Below, one piece after another: positions 13,501-19,277 of a DNA stretch of 19,350 nucleotides (its first letter is position 1; every line of letters starts with the position of its first letter). The notes under the pieces are model-generated. The model worked only from the letters and a program-made list of their open reading frames with translations, ran no database searches and was not told the origin of the DNA. Both the position numbers and the translations under genes were made by a program. Origin of the DNA: Alphaproteobacteria bacterium UBA3002 (lineage in GTDB: Bacteria > Pseudomonadota > Alphaproteobacteria > Rickettsiales > UBA3002); NCBI GenBank assembly GCA_002346425.1, contig DDZS01000069.1, forward strand, positions 41,390 through 60,739. Reading direction: 5' to 3'.

Positions 13501-15177
13501 ATGAATGCACCTAAAAGAGACGATTATGCGACCGACGCCGAGTTTAACGCGGCCACGGAACAGTATAACAAAAGCCAAGCGGAGCTGAACGCTAAGTCGC
13601 AGGAAGACTCTGGCTGGGGGCTGGGCTCTTTGCTGATGGGCGCAGTGGTGCTGTTTGGGGCCATTTTAAGCGGTGGCGCGCTGTTACGTAATAACGCCTT
13701 TGGCATGACCGACTGGATCAAAGAAAATGGCGGTCTGCAAGGCATGGGGCTAGCCAATATGTTAAGCGGCATGTTCGGGCTGGGCGAACCCGTCTTTAGT
13801 CTGGAAGATATGCTGGGTAGCAAAGAGGTCGTGAATGATCAGGATCTGGCCAAGTTGATTTCCGAGAAATTAAAAGAACAGGATATCGCGCTGGACGATG
13901 CGCTGGTATTAGGACTGGCGCAGGATCGGCCGCGTCTGCTCGAATTACTGACAACCGCTGGTATTGACGCGTCGAACATGACCGATTCGGAAAAACTGAA
14001 ATCCGGGCTACTATCCCCCGACGCGCTAAAGCTGCTGATGCAGCATCCCGCGACATTGAAATATTTGACCGAGCAAAGTAACGATTTTAAAGAACTCGAC
14101 GCGATGGTGGATGGCAAACTGCAAGACACCGTGCTGCCGTCGCTGGATTATGCGGCGCTTTCGGAGAAGTTACGCAGCGGTGCCGACTTTAAAAAGGTTT
14201 TGGGCGACGCGATTGGTAGCAGCCCAGCGTTGGAGCAAGCGCTGAATGAAGCGATTAATGGCCAGTGGCTGCAAAAACAGATTGCCTTAGTGGATATTTC
14301 AACGGTAGCGACGCTGACGGAAACCTATCTGACGCGTAATGACATCACAGATAAAGTAAGCCGCGAAGCTATTGCTAATGGCCTGAACTTTTTGCGCACT
14401 AACAAAGACAAACTGGATATTCTGTTAGCGAATGAAAACGGCAAGAATGGCTATGACCTGATCGCCGATCTGATCAAGCAAGCGGATTTCGACAAACTCA
14501 AAAGCCCGGCGCTGTTCTCGCAATTGCTGACGCAAACGCCGGAAGCGTTACGCGCACAACAGGTGCCGGAAGAACTGGTCGAGCTGGGTAAACTGCTGCG
14601 TGGCAATGTGCTGGCTGAAGGCAATGCCGCGGAAAAAGCGCTGGCCGAACTAGACTTCACCGCCTTTGGCGAACAAACGCAAGCCGCGATTCTGGCACAG
14701 AAAATCGCAGCATGGGGCGCCGAGCAGGCGGACGGTAAACTGGCCGATGGCCGCGCTGTGACCACCAATCTGGAATATTTACTGTCGGATGAAAACGCCG
14801 CGACGATGCAGCAAGTGTTAAAGGATAACACGGCGTTGCTGAGTGGAAAAATCAACGAGCTGCAAAACGAAGCTGCGACGCAATCGCAAGCGCCCGACGT
14901 CGCGAGTGGTATCGGCGCATTCATTTCTAAAGCGACGAATACGATTGGTTCCTATCTGGCGGAAAACACTTCTATCGTTGAAAATCAGGCAGAAACCATG
15001 TTCCGCCCTTATAACTTCGATACGGCTGCGGGACGCGAGTTGGTGGAGGCCATCGCAGGCGACACGACGCTGCCAGAGCAAACGACCCCAATCGCCGTGG
15101 GCGATGAAGGCGCGGTCGATCAGGCGTTACCGAAGCTGGCTTCGAGTAAACTTGCCGAAGCGCTCAGCCGCTACTAA
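13501..15177 (+). CDS. Unknown 558-aa protein with one N-terminal membrane segment
   Basis: The family is not recognised. A polar, Asn/Gln-rich N-terminus of about 38 residues precedes one membrane helix (about 39-62, WGLGSLLMGAVVLFGAILSG), then about 490 residues of Leu/Ala/Asp/Gln-rich helical sequence, with many short helices each containing an LL or KL pair. No catalytic motif is seen. It is likely an inner-membrane protein with a large soluble helical domain; its side of the membrane is uncertain. An in-frame stop at 13492 leaves ATG 13501 as the first start. The -10 is 8 nt upstream and there is no Shine-Dalgarno, so the mRNA is probably leaderless. It converges on the exoD-like gene with a 4-bp gap. 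Its promoter links it to the genes at 8919 and 11068. Confidence 0.82.
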   Translation: MNAPKRDDYATDAEFNAATEQYNKSQAELNAKSQEDSGWGLGSLLMGAVVLFGAILSGGALLRNNAFGMTDWIKENGGLQGMGLANMLSGMFGLGEPVFSLEDMLGSKEVVNDQDLAKLISEKLKEQDIALDDALVLGLAQDRPRLLELLTTAGIDASNMTDSEKLKSGLLSPDALKLLMQHPATLKYLTEQSNDFKELDAMVDGKLQDTVLPSLDYAALSEKLRSGADFKKVLGDAIGSSPALEQALNEAINGQWLQKQIALVDISTVATLTETYLTRNDITDKVSREAIANGLNFLRTNKDKLDILLANENGKNGYDLIADLIKQADFDKLKSPALFSQLLTQTPEALRAQQVPEELVELGKLLRGNVLAEGNAAEKALAELDFTAFGEQTQAAILAQKIAAWGAEQADGKLADGRAVTTNLEYLLSDENAATMQQVLKDNTALLSGKINELQNEAATQSQAPDVASGIGAFISKATNTIGSYLAENTSIVENQAETMFRPYNFDTAAGRELVEAIAGDTTLPEQTTPIAVGDEGAVDQALPKLASSKLAEALSRY

Positions 15178-15181
15178 GCAT

Positions 15182-15829
15182 TTACCCTAAAAACTGATGA
15201 ATGATGTGACTGCCGAAGAGCACGACGATGCCGGTCAGGATTGTGCCGACAAAGCCGGTGAGCAGGCCGAGCAGAATCATCACACCATCGCGCGACAGTA
15301 ACCCTAGTGACATAATCATGATGCCCCAGCCGGGAATGAAATTCGTCCAGGGCAGGGGAATGGCGATGCAGGTGGTGAACAGCAGACAACACGCGCCGAT
15401 GATGCGTTCACCGGTATCGCTCGCAGCGAAAGACAGGCGCGGGCGCATCAGCTTTTCGACCTTGCGCATGACGGGCGTTGCGCGCGCCACAATATCGGCG
15501 AGCAATGTGCGGCGAATTTTGCGGCGACCGATAAATTTCGGCAGCCACGGATATTCTTGCCCGATGAAGAGTTGCCACGCGATGAAATAGAGCGGAAACG
15601 CGGTCAGCGAGACCAGCCCGGGTGCGGGAATCGGAATGCAATTGGGCAGCACGAAAATGATCAGCAGCAGGCCAAACCCGCGCTCATGCATGACATGCAT
15701 TAATTCATCAATGGTGACGGTATCGTCTTTTTCCTTGCTTTGATAGGTACGCGCCGCTTCTTCCAGCACTTCAGAGGCGGTCCGGTCCTGCCGCTTTTTC
15801 GCACGACCATCCTTGAACTTCTTAAACAC
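15182..15829 (-). CDS. ExoD-like membrane protein (exopolysaccharide synthesis ExoD family)
   Basis: The 215-aa protein has the ExoD layout: a charged N-terminus with a helical segment (SEVLEEAARTYQSKEKDDTV, TIDELMHVMHERGFGLLLII), the signature PNCIPIPAPGLVSLTAFPLYFIAWQ in two pieces, a basic cytoplasmic stretch around RPRLSF, and C-terminal membrane helices including CIAIPLPWTNFIPGWGIMIM and GLLSRDGVMILLGL. ExoD was described in Sinorhizobium as affecting exopolysaccharide production and alkali tolerance; its molecular activity is unknown. The start is GTG 15829, with GGGGTGA a few bases upstream; ATG codons just before it hit stops. It lies 64 bp downstream of the CobD-like gene on the same strand and has a plausible promoter of its own. 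Confidence 0.9.
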   Translation of the reverse strand: MFKKFKDGRAKKRQDRTASEVLEEAARTYQSKEKDDTVTIDELMHVMHERGFGLLLIIFVLPNCIPIPAPGLVSLTAFPLYFIAWQLFIGQEYPWLPKFIGRRKIRRTLLADIVARATPVMRKVEKLMRPRLSFAASDTGERIIGACCLLFTTCIAIPLPWTNFIPGWGIMIMSLGLLSRDGVMILLGLLTGFVGTILTGIVVLFGSHIIHQFLG

Positions 15830-15854
15830 GATTGATCACCCCATTCATGGCACT

Positions 15855-15882
15855 GTTATACGGATTTTTAGAGGCGATACAA
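15855..15882 (-). promoter_or_regulatory. Sigma70-like promoter of the exoD-like gene
   Basis: On the minus strand: TTGTAT (15882-15877), 16 bp, TATAAC (15860-15855), about 26 nt before the GTG start. Confidence 0.45.
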
Positions 15883-15893
15883 GTAGCGTTCGG

Positions 15894-16859
15894 TCAGAAG
15901 GCGCTGAGGCTTAATGCCAGCCCCAGCATGGCCAGCGCGTAAAGCGCGGTGGCAACGCGCAGCAGCCATTGCAGGCGTAATACGTCGGACAGGCCGGTCA
16001 TCGCGGTGCCTTTGCCCAGCCACGGGGCGGCGACCGGCTCGCCATGTTCGCGATACGGCCCGCCAAGGGCGATGTTGCAGGCATCCGCCGCCGTCGCAAA
16101 GACGCATTGATAGCGCAGGCGGCACCCGACCCAGTGGTTCAATCCTGCCCAGGCTTTCACCGGATGGCATTGTGCCGCGATCAGCGCCGCGAAACATAGC
16201 CACGCCGCCGCCAGCCGTTCAAACGGCCACAGCAACCCGCCCCATAAGCGCGAAGCCGCCCAGCCGAAGGCCAGCGTTTCACGCGTGGAGCGCCCATAAA
16301 ACAATGCGCAAAGCGAGAGGCAGGCCAGCGGTACGAAGACGGTTAACCCGCCGAGCAGATAGGCGATGCCGAGTAAAAACAGGTCGGTATAGGCGCGCAC
16401 CGCGTCTTCCGCGCCGCGTCGCAGCGCGGCATAGGCATCGACGGGTTGATCGCGCATTGGCTCAAACCGGTGGGCGAGTTCGGTGGTGGGGCGTTCGCCC
16501 TGTTCACGAAGCGCGCGGCTGAGGTGGATGAGCCGCTGCTGCGCCGGAATCAGGCGGAGCAACCAGGCAAGTATGATCACCTCCATCGCCCAGCTATAGG
16601 GCGGGGCAAGGCGGGCGAGCAGGCTGAGGCCGTAACCCGCCGCTGTCGCCGTGGCTAAAATCAGCAATAGTATGATCAACCCGCGCCAGACGAGCGACGC
16701 CGCCGAGCGTTTCTTGCGGTTCAACTTTATGCCGAGCGTGTATAAAAAACGGTGCAGCCCTTGCGCGGTAATCGGCCGCGCGGGCCACGCATACCACACC
16801 AGATGGACCAGCATGGCCAGCGCATACAGCAGCGCGTGATCGGCAAGGGAGGAAATCAT
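15894..16859 (-). CDS. Divergent CobD/CbiB-family membrane protein
   Basis: This is a 321-aa multi-pass membrane protein. The C-terminal part matches the CbiB/CobD pattern: RSTRETLAFGWAASRLWGGL and WPFERLAAAWLCFAAL, then CNIALGGPYREHGEPVAAPW followed by LGKGTAMTGLSDVLRL, comparable to the LGGP...PWLG.G closing segment of adenosylcobinamide-phosphate synthase. However, the typical N-terminal HPV motif and the central ES-EN and DSM/NTxDS signatures are not seen, and no other cobalamin gene is nearby, so the biosynthetic activity is doubtful. The start is ATG 16859. There is no Shine-Dalgarno; TACAGT lies 7 nt upstream with TCGACA 16 bp before it, so a leaderless message is possible. It is divergent from the first of three tandem short genes (17017). 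Confidence 0.65.
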   Translation of the reverse strand: MISSLADHALLYALAMLVHLVWYAWPARPITAQGLHRFLYTLGIKLNRKKRSAASLVWRGLIILLLILATATAAGYGLSLLARLAPPYSWAMEVIILAWLLRLIPAQQRLIHLSRALREQGERPTTELAHRFEPMRDQPVDAYAALRRGAEDAVRAYTDLFLLGIAYLLGGLTVFVPLACLSLCALFYGRSTRETLAFGWAASRLWGGLLWPFERLAAAWLCFAALIAAQCHPVKAWAGLNHWVGCRLRYQCVFATAADACNIALGGPYREHGEPVAAPWLGKGTAMTGLSDVLRLQWLLRVATALYALAMLGLALSLSAF

Positions 16860-16898
16860 AGCGCAAACTGTAAATTGCCGCGCGAAAATGTCGAGCGA

Positions 16899-16943
16899 TT
16901 TCCACGAATTGTCATAATTGGATGCCGAAAAAGCTGCTATACT
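16899..16943 (+). promoter_or_regulatory. Shared-architecture promoter, unit 4
   Basis: TGTCAT (16910-16915), 22 bp, TATACT (16938-16943). The upstream half-site is poor (TTTCCA at 16899-16904). TGC directly before the -10 may act as an extended -10. Confidence 0.6.
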
Positions 16944-16949
16944 AAGGGT

Positions 16950-16998
16950 AATTTCGAATCTCTTTAGATTCTGTTGGTAGTCAATGCGTTGACTACAG
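16950..16998 (+). promoter_or_regulatory. Structured 5' leader, unit 4
   Basis: Hairpin 1 at 16956-16971, GAATCT CTTT AGATTC, has its loop 18 nt after the -10. Hairpin 2 at 16977-16996, GTAGTCAA TGCG TTGACTAC, is a perfect 8-bp stem. Compared with the next two leaders, one base pair of hairpin 1 changes from C-G to T-A on both sides. Confidence 0.72.
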
Positions 16999-17016
16999 AT
17001 TTTGAGGTTAAAACTC

Positions 17017-17424
17017 ATGAACGTTTTTTTCTGGTCGGCCACGCCGATTTCGCATGATCGCCAACTAATCGGGGATCAACTGAAGGGAACCCTCGATACT
17101 GGTGTGATTCGCCTCGGCGATCATGCCGTGGTGTTGGTGTTCGCCGACGTCACGGTGCTGATCGAGGCGCCGCACACCGACGAGCGCTTCGTCAACGGCC
17201 TATGGCCCGCCTTGGAGACGCTTGCCACGCTGCCGGTCGATAACGGCCAGCTCGACGGAACGCACGACCTTGCGTATCGCGCGCTTTGCGCGGGCCGGGA
17301 AGAGGTCATCAACGGCACGCAAGTGCGTGTCAGGGTGATTTCGCCACGGCCCCTGAAGGGCGCCCAGGCATTCTACATCGCCTGGTACGCTGAAATGGTG
17401 CGCCATTATCGTCGCGCTGCTTGA
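17017..17424 (+). CDS. Unknown 135-aa protein (unit 4, first of a paralogous trio)
   Basis: This protein is not recognised. It is predicted mixed alpha/beta with several Val-rich strands (VVLVFADVTVLIEAP; TQVRVRVISPRPL) and a basic C-terminus (AEMVRHYRRAA); there is no signal peptide. QLKGTLDTGVIRLGDHA resembles WLEGTL...IYLGHR of the protein at 18137 and DLDGML...VYLGCR of the protein at 17592 (pattern L-x-G-[TM]-L-x(6-9)-LG), and each has a Trp within the first ten residues. The start ATG 17017 follows GAGG by about 9 nt; an in-frame TTG at 17002 lacks a ribosome-binding site. It has its own promoter, two-hairpin leader and terminator. Distant homology within the trio is inferred by eye. 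Confidence 0.75.
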   Translation: MNVFFWSATPISHDRQLIGDQLKGTLDTGVIRLGDHAVVLVFADVTVLIEAPHTDERFVNGLWPALETLATLPVDNGQLDGTHDLAYRALCAGREEVINGTQVRVRVISPRPLKGAQAFYIAWYAEMVRHYRRAA

Positions 17425-17435
17425 GCGCTTATTTC

Positions 17436-17471
17436 TGCCGCCGCCCCTGTGGGGTGCGCGGCATTTCTTTT
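17436..17471 (+). terminator. Terminator, unit 4
   Basis: TGCCGC-CG-CCCC, loop TGT, GGGG-TGC-GCGGCA, then TTTCTTTTA. The stem has an internal loop but is GC-rich and is followed by a T-rich tail. Confidence 0.75.
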
Positions 17472-17476
17472 AGTAC

Positions 17477-17522
17477 TGACTTGAAACTGTCACATGCTTT
17501 TGCGCCCGGACGCGCGTAAAAT
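17477..17522 (+). promoter_or_regulatory. Shared-architecture promoter, unit 5
   Basis: TGTCAC (17488-17493), 23 bp, TAAAAT (17517-17522). The upstream half-site is weak (TGACTT at 17477-17482). This is the least canonical -10 of the set. Confidence 0.5.
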
Positions 17523-17529
17523 GAAAAGA

Positions 17530-17575
17530 ATTTGAATCCCTTTGGATTTTTACGACCTGCTTCACGGCGGGTCTG
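17530..17575 (+). promoter_or_regulatory. Structured 5' leader, unit 5
   Basis: Hairpin 1 at 17534-17549, GAATCC CTTT GGATTT (outer G.U), has its loop 17 nt after the -10. Hairpin 2 at 17554-17573, GACCTGC TTCACG GCGGGTC, is a 7-bp stem with one G.U. GGGAGG follows at 17581. Confidence 0.72.
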
Positions 17576-17591
17576 ATGTTGGGAGGAAACG

Positions 17592-17975
17592 ATGCAGTTT
17601 CCAAACAAGCAGCCGGTCTGGCCGCGCGAGATTAATGGCGAGGTAGAACTCCTTATTGATCTCGACGGCATGCTAGTCGCTTCCAATCAAAAAGTCTACC
17701 TGGGCTGCCGGTTCCGGCATATCCGGGTCGTGGTCGTTTCGACGGAGATTCTCTCTGAGGAAATGATCGCACAAGTGAAAGAGGTGTTCGATCAGTGTGT
17801 GGCAATCCCACCACTTGGCGAACTGCCGACGTCTGCGGAATTTGAGATGGCGAAGGGCGTGAAGGTGTCAGACTCCGTCACGCTTTACGCCGCGACGCCC
17901 ACCCGGGCGTATCTCGAGCGGCTGGTGGAGGTCTTCACGCTCAACGCAGACGCGTCATTGCGTGATGCTGCCTGA
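17592..17975 (+). CDS. Unknown 127-aa protein (unit 5, second of a paralogous trio)
   Basis: This protein is not recognised. Layout: a Trp at residue 10, the motif LIDLDGMLVASNQKVYLGCR (21-40), a Val-rich strand RVVVVST, a helix SEEMIAQVKEVFDQCV, then a second strand-helix unit VSDSVTLYAATPTRAYLERL. The D-L-D-G-M beginning superficially recalls HAD phosphatases, but the required DxDx(T/V) is not satisfied and the rest does not fit. The shared pattern L-x-G-x-L...YLG aligns it with the proteins at 17017 and 18137. ATG 17592 has a strong GGGAGG 5 nt upstream. It has its own promoter, leader and terminator. It is probably a small cytoplasmic protein; its role is unknown. Confidence 0.76.
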   Translation: MQFPNKQPVWPREINGEVELLIDLDGMLVASNQKVYLGCRFRHIRVVVVSTEILSEEMIAQVKEVFDQCVAIPPLGELPTSAEFEMAKGVKVSDSVTLYAATPTRAYLERLVEVFTLNADASLRDAA

Positions 17976-17982
17976 TCTGGCG

Positions 17983-18025
17983 ATGCGCGCCGTTTCCCCA
18001 CCCGGGAGGCGGCGCATTTTTCTTT
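17983..18025 (+). terminator. Terminator, unit 5
   Basis: ATGCGC...CCG..TCCC pairs with GGGAGGCGGCGCAT around CACC, followed by TTTTTCTTT. The T-tract runs into the upstream half-site of the next promoter, so units 5 and 6 are packed end to end. Confidence 0.75.
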
Positions 18026-18063
18026 GAACTGTCACACTGCCCATTATCAAATAGCGCTATACT
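18019..18063 (+). promoter_or_regulatory. Shared-architecture promoter, unit 6
   Basis: TGTCAC (18030-18035), 22 bp, TATACT (18058-18063). The upstream half-site is degenerate (TTTCTT at 18019-18024) because it overlaps the T-tract of the previous terminator. Confidence 0.62.
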
Positions 18064-18069
18064 AGCGGT

Positions 18070-18116
18070 AATTTTGAATCCCTTTGGATTCTGTGAACCG
18101 GCTTTGGCTGGTTCGA
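18070..18116 (+). promoter_or_regulatory. Structured 5' leader, unit 6
   Basis: Hairpin 1 at 18076-18091, GAATCC CTTT GGATTC, is a perfect 6-bp stem with its loop 18 nt after the -10. Hairpin 2 at 18095-18114, GAACCGGC TTTG GCTGGTTC, is an 8-bp stem with one G.U. GGAG follows before ATG 18137. Confidence 0.74.
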
Positions 18117-18136
18117 TGATTGATATGGAGAGATCC

Positions 18137-18541
18137 ATGCAACATGGATTGAAAAAAGCCGATTGGACAGCACGCCTCACCAGCTATTGGTTGGAAGGAA
18201 CGCTCATCCAGGAGAGCGGACATCAAATCTATTTGGGGCATCGCAAGTCTCAGACACTGGTGCTCTTGATGACACCGGGGCTGAAGGCGACCTTCACCCT
18301 CGACTTTGTCGAGAAGGTGGAACGCCTGTTTATGCGCCAATTCGCGGGTTTCGGTATGCAAACCGAACTCTCGCCCTTCGAACAATCGCTCGCCACGCAA
18401 CCGAAGGCGATCTCGAAGAACATCCATCTTCTTGCAGTCACGCAAGGCCATGGACCACTTACCCAGTTCATCTATGAACTGGAGAGCGAGATCGAACGAT
18501 GGGGTGGTGGCGTCGAACCGATGCTGAAAGCCGCTTCCTGA
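18137..18541 (+). CDS. Unknown 134-aa protein (unit 6, third of a paralogous trio)
   Basis: This protein is not recognised. W10 and the motif SYWLEGTL (16-23), then IYLGHR (31-36), match the pattern of the two preceding proteins. A hydrophobic strand TLVLLMTPG, a helix LDFVEKVERLFMRQF, a second strand IHLLAVTQG and a C-terminal helix FIYELESEIERWGG give the same strand-helix-strand-helix order as the 17592 product. I chose ATG 18137 because GGAG lies about 7 nt upstream; longer in-frame versions would translate the leader hairpins. The terminator's 5' arm lies within the last codons. Promoter, leader and terminator make it a self-contained unit. Confidence 0.76.
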   Translation: MQHGLKKADWTARLTSYWLEGTLIQESGHQIYLGHRKSQTLVLLMTPGLKATFTLDFVEKVERLFMRQFAGFGMQTELSPFEQSLATQPKAISKNIHLLAVTQGHGPLTQFIYELESEIERWGGGVEPMLKAAS

Positions 18542-18562
18542 TTCAGGGGGCGGCTTTTTTTT
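18528..18562 (+). terminator. Terminator, unit 6
   Basis: AAGCCGC (18528-18534) pairs with GCGGCTT (18550-18556) and is followed by T's to 18562. The 5' arm is inside the coding sequence, and the T-tract touches the stop codon of the convergent esterase gene. Confidence 0.8.
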
Positions 18563-19226
18563 ACAGCTGCTTTTTCAGAAATTGTGTAGCTTGGTATAAG
18601 CCCTGCTGATCGATACCGTGGGCGAGGTTGGGGATGGTGTGCACTTCATGCGGGACGCCGACTTCCTCTAATATTTCATCGGCCAGGCCCAGCGCGGCAT
18701 GCGGCACGACATCATCCATATCACCGTGAATCAGGCAGACCGGCGGACGGCTTTGAATTTCTTCGGACAAAGCGCCACCATCGACAAGTGCCCCGGAAAA
18801 GCCGATCACTGCGGCGCAGGGCTTTGGACGGCGCAGCATGGTATGCAGCGCCAGCATCGTACCTTGAGAAAAGCCAACCACGACCAGTTTCGAATCGTCC
18901 AGCCCATGAATCATCAGTTGATCGTCGATGAATTTGTTCACAATCGGCTCCGCCTCGCGCACGCCTTGCGACAGCGCATCGACCGAGCGATCGGCCATCG
19001 AAAACCACTGATAGGACATGTGCATCCCCGGTGCCATGTCGCATTCAAACGGCGCATGCGGCGAGAGAAAGGCCGCATCATGAAATTCCTGCGCGAAATC
19101 ATGCGCCAGGGTGATCAGGTCATTCCCATTGGCCCCTAAGCCATGCAGGAACAGGAATAATTGCTTCGCCGCGCCGCCACTGGCAGGCTTGGCATTCAGC
19201 CATTTTAGCATCGGAAGTTCGGTCAT
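18561..19226 (-). CDS. Carboxylesterase/phospholipase family alpha/beta hydrolase
   Basis: The 221-aa length and motifs fit the small cytoplasmic carboxylesterase (YpfH/EstB-like) family: the oxyanion segment LFLFLHGLGANGNDLITLA, the nucleophile elbow VVVGFSQGTMLALH with Ser near residue 120, the catalytic Asp in VCLIHGDMDDVVPHAA, and the catalytic His in NLAHGIDQQGL close to the C-terminus. These enzymes hydrolyse short acyl esters; the natural substrate is unknown. The start ATG 19226 (MTELPMLKW) lacks a clear Shine-Dalgarno; ATG 19211 is an alternative that would shorten the product by five residues. It is convergent with the trio's third gene, sharing the terminator region. Confidence 0.92.
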   Translation of the reverse strand: MTELPMLKWLNAKPASGGAAKQLFLFLHGLGANGNDLITLAHDFAQEFHDAAFLSPHAPFECDMAPGMHMSYQWFSMADRSVDALSQGVREAEPIVNKFIDDQLMIHGLDDSKLVVVGFSQGTMLALHTMLRRPKPCAAVIGFSGALVDGGALSEEIQSRPPVCLIHGDMDDVVPHAALGLADEILEEVGVPHEVHTIPNLAHGIDQQGLYQATQFLKKQL

Positions 19227-19277
19227 GAGCGTGAGAGTAATGGGGCAGGGAGCGAGAGTCGAGAGGTTTTTTATGTC

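Noticed and set aside
14451..14924. 157-codon minus-strand frame antisense to the 558-aa gene
   Set aside because: Ser/Ala/Cys-rich low-complexity translation with no start signals; it lies wholly inside a well-supported gene.
15914..16522. 202-codon plus-strand frame antisense to the CobD/CbiB-like gene
   Set aside because: Arg/Pro/Ala-rich composition typical of an antisense shadow in GC-rich DNA; the minus-strand product has membrane helices and a family C-terminus.
17592..17700. HAD-phosphatase motif in LIDLDGML
   Set aside because: The DxDx(T/V) pattern is not met (D-L-D-G-M) and the remaining HAD motifs are absent; the protein is too short.
18074..18136. N-terminal extension of the third trio protein (starting MNPFGFCEPALAG)
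   Set aside because: It would translate the leader hairpins; a Shine-Dalgarno is placed for ATG 18137.
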